Below, in pieces: positions 1 through 6,088 of a stretch of DNA of 9,006 nucleotides. A program made the translations under genes and the position numbers. Every line of letters begins with the position of its first letter. Position 1 is the stretch's first letter. Below the pieces are notes generated by a model. It saw only the letters and a list, made by a program, of their open reading frames with translations. It was not told the DNA's origin and searched no databases. Source of the DNA: Bacillota bacterium (GTDB taxonomy: Bacteria > Bacillota > Bacilli > Tumebacillales > Effusibacillaceae); contig JAGVBM010000327.1 in assembly GCA_020059765.1 (NCBI GenBank), forward strand, positions 1 through 9,006, in the 5' to 3' direction.

Positions 1-1311
1 CAGGGTCTCCCGGTAACGACGGGCCACATAGGCTTCCCCTTGGATATGATCCTGCAGTTCCGGGTTCAAGAGCCGCACACGTTCTTTTGTTTTGCGAAGC
101 CAGGGAAACCCGTCGGCCAGCATGTCTTCTTGCTTATGGAACCAAGGATATCCGCCGAACAGTTCGTCCGCGCATTCCCCCGACAACACCACCGTCAAAT
201 TCCGCTTGATTTCTTTCGCAAACAGGAACAAGGAAGAATCCACATCCACCTGACCGGGCAAATCCCTTGCTCGCATGGCGGTACTCAATGCATTCACCAA
301 TTCCGGCGTATCGACCACGATCGAATGATGCTCGGTCCCGAAGTAGCTGGAGACCCGCCGGATCCATGGCGCATCCGAATTGGGCTGAAACTCGTGGGCC
401 TTGAAGTGGCGGTCATTGTCCACATAATCGATGCTGTAGGTATGCAGCGGGCCGCGTCCGTCCCGTTCATAGGCGAGAGCGGCAATCGCGGTAATCAAGC
501 TGGAATCGAGTCCTCCCGAGAGCAATGTGCCAAGGGGCACATCGGACACAAGCTGGCGTTCGATCGAATCCTGCAGCAGTTCCCTCACCTTGCGGACCGT
601 CGTGTCAAAATCGTCCTCGTGAGGTGCGCTTTCCAACTTCCAGTAAGGGCGGGTGCGCACTCCGTTCCGGTCATACGTCAGCATATGGCCGGGCAGCACT
701 TCCTTGACCGCATCGAACACTCCATGCCCAGGTGTCCGGGAAGGTCCCATCGCAAAGATTTCCGCCAATCCTTCTTTGCCTATCACCGGTTCCACCAGCG
801 GATGGGCGAGCAGGGCTTTCAATTCGGAACCGAAGATCAGCCGACCGTTTTGTTCCGTGTAAAAAAGCGGTTTGACGCCGAAACGGTCGCGGGCCATGAA
901 CAGTCTCTCTTCCGGTTCCGACCATACCGCAAAAGCGAAGATCCCGTTCAACCGTTCCAAGCAGTCCGCACCCCATTCCATATAGGAGGCCAACAACACC
1001 TCCGTATCGGAATGGGATGCAAACCGATGTCCCCGTGCGAGCAATTCTTTGCGAAGATCTTCGGTATTGTAGAGTTCCCCGTTATAGACAAGCGCATAGG
1101 AGTGATCCCCGCGCTCGCGGGTCATTGGCTGCAAGCCGCCTTGCGGATCCACGACACTCAAACGGCGGTGGCCGAAAGCGGCATGTTCGGACAGCCAATA
1201 CCCGGATGCATCAGGTCCGCGAAACTGCAGGGTTTGTGTCATCGATTCCAGAACCGGGCGCTGCCGGGAAAGATTTTGCGTCCAATCGATCCAGCCGGTA
1301 ATTCCACACAT
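1..1311 (-). CDS. Asparagine synthase (glutamine-hydrolysing), AsnB/AsnO family; C-terminus cut by window edge
   Basis: This cytoplasmic enzyme makes asparagine from aspartate, glutamine and ATP. The ATG at 1311 follows a good ribosome binding site (GGAGAGGTGA) and gives MCGIT, placing the class II amidotransferase cysteine at position 2, where it becomes the N-terminus after Met removal. Visible in order: RGPD (31-34), HRR (48-50), the glutamine-binding NGE (78-80) and SDTE (101-104), then the synthetase domain with the ATP-pyrophosphatase loop SGGLDSS (265-271) and SGECADELFGGY (377-388). All expected catalytic residues in the visible part are intact. Family members are usually about 610-640 residues, so the last 180 or so lie outside the window. 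It sits 77 bases downstream of the MCP gene in the same direction. A TAGAAT -10-like hexamer at 1345-1350 has no good -35, so read-through from the MCP is possible. Some Bacillus paralogues amidate peptidoglycan precursors instead; the sequence seen cannot separate these roles, so no symbol is given. Confidence 0.96.
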   Translation of the reverse strand, partial: MCGITGWIDWTQNLSRQRPVLESMTQTLQFRGPDASGYWLSEHAAFGHRRLSVVDPQGGLQPMTRERGDHSYALVYNGELYNTEDLRKELLARGHRFASHSDTEVLLASYMEWGADCLERLNGIFAFAVWSEPEERLFMARDRFGVKPLFYTEQNGRLIFGSELKALLAHPLVEPVIGKEGLAEIFAMGPSRTPGHGVFDAVKEVLPGHMLTYDRNGVRTRPYWKLESAPHEDDFDTTVRKVRELLQDSIERQLVSDVPLGTLLSGGLDSSLITAIAALAYERDGRGPLHTYSIDYVDNDRHFKAHEFQPNSDAPWIRRVSSYFGTEHHSIVVDTPELVNALSTAMRARDLPGQVDVDSSLFLFAKEIKRNLTVVLSGECADELFGGYPWFHKQEDMLADGFPWLRKTKERVRLLNPELQDHIQGEAYVARRYRETL

Positions 1312-1388
1312 AGATGTCACCTCTCCATTCCAGTTTCATGGAGCATTCTATGCGGAAAAGTGGGCAAATGCCACGGAAACGGGTCGTA

Positions 1389-3197
1389 TTAAATTTTGAA
1401 TTTCTGCACGACGTTTTGCAATTCCTCCGCCATGCGGGTCAGGGAGGTGGCCGACGAAGTGATTTCTTCCATCGAGGCCAATTGTTCTTCCGAAGCGGCA
1501 GACACGTTTTGTGTGCCTGCTGCCGTGGTTTCCGATACTTCGGCAATCCCTTTGATCACATCGACCACCGATTGGGTTTGATTGGACATTTGCTGGGCGG
1601 CCGCGGATACTTCCTGAATCTGTCCGACCAAGTCGGTAATCGACTGCAAAATTTGTTCAAAAGAATCACCGGCCGTATGCACGACTTCGATTCCGGATGC
1701 CACTTCTTGCGTGCCGCTTTCCATGGACCTTACGGCAGCTTGCGTTTCCGCCTGGATTGAATTGACCAACTGGGAAATTTCTTTCGCCGATTGGGATGAT
1801 TCTTCCGCCAATTTGCGCACTTCATCTGCGACAACCGCAAACCCGCGGCCGTGTTCGCCTGCCCGGGCCGCTTCAATCGCCGCGTTTAAGGCGAGCAGAT
1901 TGGTTTGCGAAGCAATCTCGGTAATGGCGTTGACGATTTTCGTAATCTGCTGCGAATGGTCACCCAACCGCTGGATCACATCGGCGATGTTGTTGACGGT
2001 CGTGTGAATCGCATTCATTTGGGCAACCGCGATCTGAATCGACTTACGGCCATGCGATGCTTTTTCCGATGCTTGGTTGGCGGCTTCCGAGACGAAATGG
2101 GTGTTGGCGGCAATCTGCTGCACGCCGGCCGACATTTCACCGATCGTTTGCACAGCCGTATCGACGCTGTGCACCTGGCGGTCGGTTCCGCTTGCCATTT
2201 CCTGGATGGTGAGGGTGATTTGTTCGGCAGCTTTGCCGGTTTGTTCGGCGCTGGCCGTCAATTGTTCCGACGAGGAGGCCACTTGTTCGGCACTGAATCC
2301 TACCTGCCGGATCAGACTTCGCAGGTTGCCTGCCATCAAATTGAAGGCATGCGCCAAGCTGCCGATTTCGTCCCGATTTCTTACGTCCAGTTCATCCCCG
2401 GTCAGATCGCCGGAGGCAATCTGATTGGCCGCATTTGCCATGGCGATCATCGGTCCGGCGATCATCCGAGAAATGATCGTCCCGATGGCAATCGCCAGAA
2501 GGAAGGATAGTATGCTGACAACAAGCAGGATCACGTTGATGGTGCGAATCGACTGGGCAATTTTTTGGCTTTCCGAGTTCATCAAGCTTTGCTGCCGTTC
2601 CACAATGTCGTTGGACGCGTTGATCATGAAGGTCGCAAGCGGCACGGCCTGTTCTTTAGCCATCCGTCCGGCGCTTGGCAAATCGGTTTCCATCAATTTG
2701 ACCAGATCATCCGCTTTTTCCTTGAACAGCTTGTTGTAGTTGAGGAGTTTTTTCAACGACTCCTGATCTTCTAAGGACGGTGCCAGCTTGGAAGTCTGGC
2801 TGACCATTTCATTCAGTTTGGCGTTTCCTTCCTGCATGACTTTCAATTTGTTGGTATCCTTGGAGGTGAGGTACATCAGCAAATCGCTGACTTGCTGCGC
2901 TGCGATTGCTTTCATCTCTTTCGCGTTGGAAAGGACTGCGTTGTTGCGGGTGAGAATTTCGGAATACCCTTTGTCCGTCTGTTTGAATTCATAAAAGGCA
3001 ATCGCATTGGTGGCTGCCAGCAGCAAGGCGACGGAAACGAAACCGCCTACCAGCTTTTGGCGCACGGACAACCCTTTTTTGGGAGTACTTGCCGATGATC
3101 GATGTTCTTGCAGCGAGTCGTTCCCTGAGTGTCTGATTCGTTCCCCATTATCAGATCTCATCTTCAGCATTCTGGCTAGATTTTCTTTCAGTTTCAT
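1389..3197 (-). CDS. Methyl-accepting chemotaxis protein with 4-helix-bundle-type sensor region
   Basis: A membrane chemoreceptor of 602 residues that would signal to CheA/CheW. Layout: a polar cytoplasmic N-terminus (1-46), membrane helix 1 (about 47-68), an extracytoplasmic helical region (about 69-217) consistent with a 4HB_MCP sensor, membrane helix 2 (about 219-243), HAMP (about 240-295), then a long coiled-coil signalling domain. The conserved hairpin tip lies around 425-465, with TEIASQTNLLALNAAIEAAR and then AGEHGRGFAVVADEVRKLAEE. Residues 566-575 (SAASEEQLAS) fit the Bacillus-type methylation consensus exactly. The ligand cannot be told from sequence. The ATG at 3197 is preceded by GGGGG ten bases upstream, usable with one G-U pair. 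ATGs at codons 10 and 13 lack better sites, and all keep both membrane helices. No other chemotaxis gene is nearby. No clear sigma-A or sigma-D promoter could be read between 3198 and 3311. Confidence 0.95.
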   Translation of the reverse strand: MKLKENLARMLKMRSDNGERIRHSGNDSLQEHRSSASTPKKGLSVRQKLVGGFVSVALLLAATNAIAFYEFKQTDKGYSEILTRNNAVLSNAKEMKAIAAQQVSDLLMYLTSKDTNKLKVMQEGNAKLNEMVSQTSKLAPSLEDQESLKKLLNYNKLFKEKADDLVKLMETDLPSAGRMAKEQAVPLATFMINASNDIVERQQSLMNSESQKIAQSIRTINVILLVVSILSFLLAIAIGTIISRMIAGPMIAMANAANQIASGDLTGDELDVRNRDEIGSLAHAFNLMAGNLRSLIRQVGFSAEQVASSSEQLTASAEQTGKAAEQITLTIQEMASGTDRQVHSVDTAVQTIGEMSAGVQQIAANTHFVSEAANQASEKASHGRKSIQIAVAQMNAIHTTVNNIADVIQRLGDHSQQITKIVNAITEIASQTNLLALNAAIEAARAGEHGRGFAVVADEVRKLAEESSQSAKEISQLVNSIQAETQAAVRSMESGTQEVASGIEVVHTAGDSFEQILQSITDLVGQIQEVSAAAQQMSNQTQSVVDVIKGIAEVSETTAAGTQNVSAASEEQLASMEEITSSATSLTRMAEELQNVVQKFKI

Positions 3198-3221
3198 TTC
3201 TCAGTGGCCCCCATTCACCTT
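3194..3221 (-). promoter_or_regulatory. Start region of the MCP gene with a possible 6-codon leader ORF
   Basis: An AAGGTGA motif (3215-3221, minus strand) directly abuts an ATG at 3214. That ATG opens a six-codon frame (MGATEK) whose TGA overlaps the MCP start codon as ATGA. The Shine-Dalgarno-like motif is too close to this ATG and too far (about 20 bases) from the MCP ATG to be ideal for either. It may be chance or a translational-coupling leader. The GGGGG inside the mini-frame is the likelier binding site for the MCP start. Confidence 0.25.
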
Positions 3222-3311
3222 AAAAGAAAAAAACGATTGATTATTTCAGTCTCTCTGGGTTATTCGACAATAAATTCCAATTTTCCTACCGAAACAACAA
3301 GATTCTTCCCC

Positions 3312-3365
3312 AAGAAAAAAGAACCGCGCCAGTCTTTTCCCGTTGTCGGGATCTGACCGGAGCGG
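3312..3365 (-). terminator. Bulged Rho-independent terminator of the glycosyltransferase operon
   Basis: On the minus strand, bases 3365-3355 pair with 3334-3324 in an 11-position stem with one mismatch and one G-U pair. Inside it is a second perfect 5-bp hairpin (TCCCG / CGGGA around a 4-base loop, 3338-3351). The stem is followed by TTCTTTTTTCTT (3323-3312). It lies 19 bases past the stop of the EamA-like gene and should isolate that operon from the MCP gene. Confidence 0.8.
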
Positions 3366-3383
3366 CGTTTTTACGATTGGCGG

Positions 3384-3728
3384 TTATTCCCAAGCAACGA
3401 GCGTGACACCCGCCAGAATCACCAACACCCCGATCCAGCGGACTGTGGGAATCGGTTCGCCGAAGATTCCCCAGGCGGCAGCCACGCCCAAAACGTAGGC
3501 CAGACTTTGCAGAGGATAGGCCAGACTGAGGTTCATCCGGGACAGCACGATAAACCACAGGCCGGTTGCGATGACGTACAGCAGCAGGCCGAGCCAGATC
3601 GGCAGAGAGAAGGCGGTTTTCCAGAGGTTTGATACGGAAACGCCGCCGATCTGTTGCAAGCCGATTTTAAACAAAATCTGTCCGGCGACGAGCAGCAGGA
3701 TGTTCCCGAAAAGAAACAGGTAATTCAT
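3384..3728 (-). CDS. EamA/SMR-type four-helix membrane protein, probable lipid-linked sugar transporter subunit
   Basis: A 114-residue integral membrane protein with four predicted helices (about 2-22, 42-63, 70-90 and 96-113), the size of small multidrug resistance and ArnE/ArnF-like proteins. Helix 1 has AGQILFK in place of the acidic residue that drug-exporting SMR proteins need. GQxxFK and the GEP at 90-92 resemble the EamA-like members that act on undecaprenyl-phosphate-linked sugars. Its ATG overlaps the stop of the DUF2304 gene (ATGA, 3725-3728), so translation is coupled. Context with a GT2 glycosyltransferase suggests it flips or helps present the lipid-linked sugar made by that enzyme. 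That role is inferred from neighbours and family, and no substrate can be named. A terminator follows 19 bases downstream. Confidence 0.82.
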   Translation of the reverse strand: MNYLFLFGNILLLVAGQILFKIGLQQIGGVSVSNLWKTAFSLPIWLGLLLYVIATGLWFIVLSRMNLSLAYPLQSLAYVLGVAAAWGIFGEPIPTVRWIGVLVILAGVTLVAWE

Positions 3729-4087
3729 GCACGACCTTCTTTCCGCTTAAAGGGTTGCTGCTCAACTTCAGCTTTCAGTACAGTGACCTCCTGCGTCAAT
3801 CGCAGGACTCGATCTGTCAGAGTGGAAATCACGACAGTCAGATGAAGAATCAAGGCAAAACTGAAAATCAATCCCAATAAAAAGAGAACAGCAGGAGCAT
3901 ATTGGATGTCCAGCAAACCTGCCAGCCATTCCAATGCGTTTATATTGGAGGAAACACTCAAAAAACCGATTCCGACCAGCAGCCATAACAGGGAATACTG
4001 TTCTTTCAACCGCTGCCGACGCACCAGATCCAAAACGATAACGATAAACCCAACCGAAAACAGCAAAGAAAACCAGATGACGTTCAC
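3725..4087 (-). CDS. DUF2304 family membrane protein
   Basis: A 120-residue protein matching the DUF2304 pattern as I know it: an N-terminal membrane helix (about 3-21), a basic turn with VRRQRLKEQYSLLWLL (22-37), a second hydrophobic stretch (about 31-46), a third helix (about 63-86), and a charged, probably coiled-coil tail (88-115). The start is GTG at 4087, supported by a 4-base GTGA overlap with the end of the glycosyltransferase gene. Members of this family commonly sit next to GT2 dolichol-phosphate-mannose-synthase-like enzymes, as here. The molecular function is not known to me. A scaffold or membrane anchor for the soluble glycosyltransferase is a plausible guess. Confidence 0.85.
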   Translation of the reverse strand: MNVIWFSLLFSVGFIVIVLDLVRRQRLKEQYSLLWLLVGIGFLSVSSNINALEWLAGLLDIQYAPAVLFLLGLIFSFALILHLTVVISTLTDRVLRLTQEVTVLKAEVEQQPFKRKEGRA

Positions 4088-4800
4088 GCCTGTTCCCTCA
4101 CTTTCGGGTAACGAAGCACATTCATAAACAAGGCTAAAGCGACTTTTATCACGTAGTACACCGATTTGAGAGGCGTGATGGAGGATGAGCCGCCTTGCCG
4201 TTCCCGCATTTCAGTCGGAACTTCCACGATGGAGCATCCTTGCCGTTTCAAATAGACAATCGCTTCCACTTCCGGATAGTCTGTCGGATAATAGCCGCTG
4301 AACAGTTCGATCAGTCGGCGGTTGACCACCCGATACCCGCTGGTCGTGTCTTTCACCTTTTGTCCGGACAATAGGCGCACCAGACCGGAAAAAAGGATCA
4401 TCCCGATTCGCCGCATGAAGCTGGATTTGTAACGGGTGGTTTTTACATAACGGGAACCGAGGATCATGTCCCCGTCTCCATTGCGGGCATGCTGCAGCAG
4501 CCGCGGCAGGTCGGCCGGATCATGCTGGCCGTCCGCGTCGATTTGCACCGCATATTCATATCCTTTGACACAGGCATAAAGGTATCCGGTCTGCATACCG
4601 CCGCCAATCCCTACGTTATAGGGCAGATTCAGAACGGCGACACCGTACCGGGAGGCGATTTCGGCTGTCCGGTCCGTCGATCCGTCGTTGACGACCGCGA
4701 TATCCACTGCCGGAATCTGCGTGCGAATGGAGCGGATGACATTTCCGATGGTCTTTTCTTCGTTGTAGGCTGGAATAATGACAAGAGTATCAGAACCCAT
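4084..4800 (-). CDS. Family 2 glycosyltransferase, DPM1-like polyprenyl-phosphate sugar transferase
   Basis: A 238-residue GT-A fold enzyme, expected to move a sugar from a nucleotide sugar to a polyprenyl phosphate at the inner face of the membrane. Visible motifs: PAYNEE (10-15) and VNDGSTD (37-43) for nucleotide binding, the metal-binding DADGQHDP (88-95), then GSRY (115-118), DTTSGYR (151-157) and a basic loop MRERQGGSSS (198-207) typical of DPM1-like members. There are no long C-terminal membrane helices, only a hydrophobic stretch at about 213-229, so membrane association may depend on the two membrane proteins encoded next. The ATG at 4800 has AAGGGG about 8 bases upstream. It is first in a three-gene operon with 4-base overlaps. 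The sugar and final acceptor cannot be deduced. Confidence 0.93.
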   Translation of the reverse strand: MGSDTLVIIPAYNEEKTIGNVIRSIRTQIPAVDIAVVNDGSTDRTAEIASRYGVAVLNLPYNVGIGGGMQTGYLYACVKGYEYAVQIDADGQHDPADLPRLLQHARNGDGDMILGSRYVKTTRYKSSFMRRIGMILFSGLVRLLSGQKVKDTTSGYRVVNRRLIELFSGYYPTDYPEVEAIVYLKRQGCSIVEVPTEMRERQGGSSSITPLKSVYYVIKVALALFMNVLRYPKVREQA

Positions 4801-4882
4801 GCTCGTACCCCTTCCGAATTTGCTGTTACATAGTTCGAGGAATCAGCCTGAAAACATGAGGGTATCCGAATCAGCATTCCCA

Positions 4883-4911
4883 AGTTTACCATTTTTGAAA
4901 AAGAATCTCAA
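4883..4911 (-). promoter_or_regulatory. Sigma-A-type promoter for the glycosyltransferase operon
   Basis: The minus strand reads TTGAGA (4911-4906), a 17-base spacer and TAAACT (4888-4883). The -35 matches five of six consensus bases and the -10 four of six. It lies about 80 bases ahead of the glycosyltransferase start and abuts the inverted repeat at 4918-4937. Confidence 0.6.
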
Positions 4912-4917
4912 AAATGT

Positions 4918-4937
4918 GCGATGTTCGGTTACATCGC
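4918..4937. repeat. Perfect 7-6-7 inverted repeat, candidate operator between divergent operons
   Basis: GCGATGT (4918-4924) and ACATCGC (4931-4937) are exact reverse complements separated by six bases. The repeat starts 7 bases upstream of the minus-strand -35 (4906-4911) and ends 9 bases before a possible plus-strand -35 (4947-4952). This is where a regulator could act on both operons. No U-run follows on either strand, so it is not a terminator. I do not recognise the motif as a known Bacillus operator. Confidence 0.5.
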
Positions 4938-4946
4938 CTCTTTGTA

Positions 4947-5021
4947 TTGACGCAAATTGTCATTATTTTGTTACAAAAGAGAGTGATTTTCACAATCCAT
5001 TCACGCAATTCTTGTTACGAT
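4947..5021 (+). promoter_or_regulatory. Probable promoter region of the universal stress protein pair (element uncertain)
   Basis: Two weak candidates exist. TTGACG (4947-4952, five of six -35 matches) has only GTTACA 17 bases on. Closer to the gene is an extended -10, TGTTACGAT (5013-5021), without a good -35. A clear sigma-B pattern (GTTT...GGGAA) was not seen. A promoter is required here because the neighbouring operon is divergent, but the exact element cannot be fixed. Confidence 0.35.
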
Positions 5022-5048
5022 GAAGATGGAAGAAAAATAAAATTTGGC

Positions 5049-5065
5049 AAGGGGTGATGGAAATG
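5049..5065 (+). promoter_or_regulatory. Ribosome binding site deciding the start of the first usp gene
   Basis: AAGGGG at 5049-5054 is followed by GTG (5054), ATG (5057) and ATG (5063) in one frame. Only the ATG at 5063 has a normal 8-base spacing, and it also puts the conserved N-terminal strand (FRKVLFPTDGS) right at the start, as in other family members. Confidence 0.75.
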
Positions 5066-5494
5066 TTTCGCAAAGTCTTGTTTCCGACGGACGGTTCGAT
5101 ACACTCCATCAACGCAGCTCGATACGTGATTCAGCTCAAGCAACAGTACCCGCAGATGGAGATTACCCAACTGTTCGTACTGCCGGAAGAACCGGTGTTT
5201 TACGATTTGGGGGAATATATCGTGGTGGATGAGGAAGACCGAAGTGCCGATGTGCTGCGTCCTACCAACAACCTGTTTCATGACATGGGAATTGAAGTGA
5301 ACACACTCGTCCTGAAAGGCAATCCTGCGCAAAAGATTGTAGAATTGGGAGCCGACTATGATTTGGTCGTCATGGGGGCGCGCGGCATGGCGCAGGAGGG
5401 CCGGGGGTATCTGGATAACCTGCGGGTGTGGCTGGGCAGCATCAGCCGGAAAGTGCTGCATCGCGTTCAAACACCGGTCATCATCGTGAAATAA
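5063..5494 (+). CDS. Universal stress protein (UspA family) with an enlarged nucleotide-binding loop
   Basis: A 143-residue soluble Rossmann-like protein that probably binds ATP and takes part in stress or energy-limitation responses. The N-terminal strand and PTDGS (8-12) hold the usual Asp for adenine/Mg contacts. The C-terminal signature is normally G-x2-G-x9-G-S/T. Here it is GARG (105-108), then 16 residues, then GSIS (125-128), so the loop carries seven more residues than usual (MAQEGRGYLDNLRVWL). The end VQTPVIIVK is typical. The start at 5063 is chosen from ribosome binding site spacing; upstream GTG and ATG codons in frame would add two or three residues. It is first of a two-gene operon; the stop is 14 bases before the next start and overlaps that gene's ribosome binding site. 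Whether the enlarged loop still binds ATP is unknown. Confidence 0.92.
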   Translation: MFRKVLFPTDGSIHSINAARYVIQLKQQYPQMEITQLFVLPEEPVFYDLGEYIVVDEEDRSADVLRPTNNLFHDMGIEVNTLVLKGNPAQKIVELGADYDLVVMGARGMAQEGRGYLDNLRVWLGSISRKVLHRVQTPVIIVK

Positions 5495-5508
5495 AGGAGG
5501 TGTGGCAA

Positions 5509-5937
5509 ATGAAGAATTATTTGCTAGCGACGGATGGTTCGAAATGTTCGTTGAAAGCGGCCAATTTTCTGATCGATATGATCCGCGAACAAAAGAATGC
5601 GAATCTGACGGTTCTGCACGTCAACTACACGATCCCTGTTTATTCGGAAGGACTTGTTCCCGTGCCATTCGAGAAGTTAAGAGAATTTACGAAAGACGAT
5701 GCCCAAAAAATGGTGGGTTCCACGATCGAACTGTTTGACCAAGCCGGAATCAATTACAAAATCAAAATTCGTGACGGTTTCCCTTCGGCAGAGATCATTC
5801 AAGAGACAAAAGACGACACGTATGATCTGCTTGTGGTCGGATCCCACGGATACGGGGCAATCGACCGCCTGATTTTGGGCAGTGTGAGTGAACGGGTGGC
5901 GGAAGAAGCAGTTTGCCCGGTACTTGTTGTCAAATAA
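5509..5937 (+). CDS. Universal stress protein (UspA family), canonical ATP-binding type
   Basis: A 142-residue UspA-fold protein. It has ATDGS (7-11), a complete nucleotide-binding signature GSHGYGAIDRLILGSVS (111-127, G-x2-G-x9-G-S) and the usual C-terminal CPVLVVK. The ATG at 5509 has an ideal AAAGGAGGTG site (5493-5502) with 8-base spacing. An in-frame upstream ATG at 5428 would reach back into the first usp gene and has no such site. UspA proteins work as homo- or heterodimers, so pairing with the upstream-encoded paralogue is a reasonable inference. The two share the fold but differ much in sequence between residues 40 and 100, so this is an old duplication and not a recent one. Confidence 0.94.
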   Translation: MKNYLLATDGSKCSLKAANFLIDMIREQKNANLTVLHVNYTIPVYSEGLVPVPFEKLREFTKDDAQKMVGSTIELFDQAGINYKIKIRDGFPSAEIIQETKDDTYDLLVVGSHGYGAIDRLILGSVSERVAEEAVCPVLVVK

Positions 5938-5952
5938 TAGTTCAACAAATTA

Positions 5953-6010
5953 AACCGTTCCCGGTATGTATGCACAAAGCATGCGTTTCCGTGGAACGGT
6001 TCTTTGCTCA
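5953..6010 (+). terminator. Large branched hairpin ending the usp operon
   Basis: AACCGTTCC (5953-5961) pairs perfectly with GGAACGGTT (5993-6001). The stem continues with CGG/CCG (5962-5964 with 5989-5991) and a 6-bp inner arm GTATGC/GCATGC (5968-5973 with 5979-5984, one G-U) around the loop ACAAA. The tail TTCTTTGCTC is only moderately U-rich. It begins 15 bases after the usp2 stop. A terminator is the best reading; a 3'-end stabilising structure is the alternative. Confidence 0.65.
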
Positions 6011-6088
6011 TAGAAACTTCATGTATTTGCAGTCCTTTGGCGGGGAAAAGTAGAAAAACGAATTTTACCAGCCAGGGGAGAGCAAACA

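Noticed and set aside
1354..1385. GTGG/CCAC pairing between the MCP and asparagine synthase genes, considered as a terminator.
   Set aside because: The stem is short with a bulge, and the following sequence (CTTTTCC) is not a convincing U-tract.
40..1392. A 450-codon open frame on the plus strand covering nearly all of the asparagine synthase gene.
   Set aside because: It is antisense to a gene with intact catalytic motifs. Its translation is rich in His, Arg, Gln and Pro with no recognisable domain, as expected from codon bias on the opposite strand.
1905..2510. A 201-codon plus-strand frame, with several shorter ones, across the MCP gene.
   Set aside because: They are antisense to the strongly conserved MCP signalling domain and show no family features or ribosome binding sites.
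4957..4995. TTGTCA and TTCACAA motifs upstream of the usp genes, considered as a Rex or Fnr site.
   Set aside because: The matching second half-site is absent at the needed spacing; GTGA-TTT-TCAC has a 3-base gap where Fnr/Crp sites need six.
5015..5470. A 151-codon minus-strand frame across the first usp gene.
   Set aside because: It is antisense to a clear UspA-family gene with an optimal ribosome binding site; the His/Gln-rich translation looks like a shadow.
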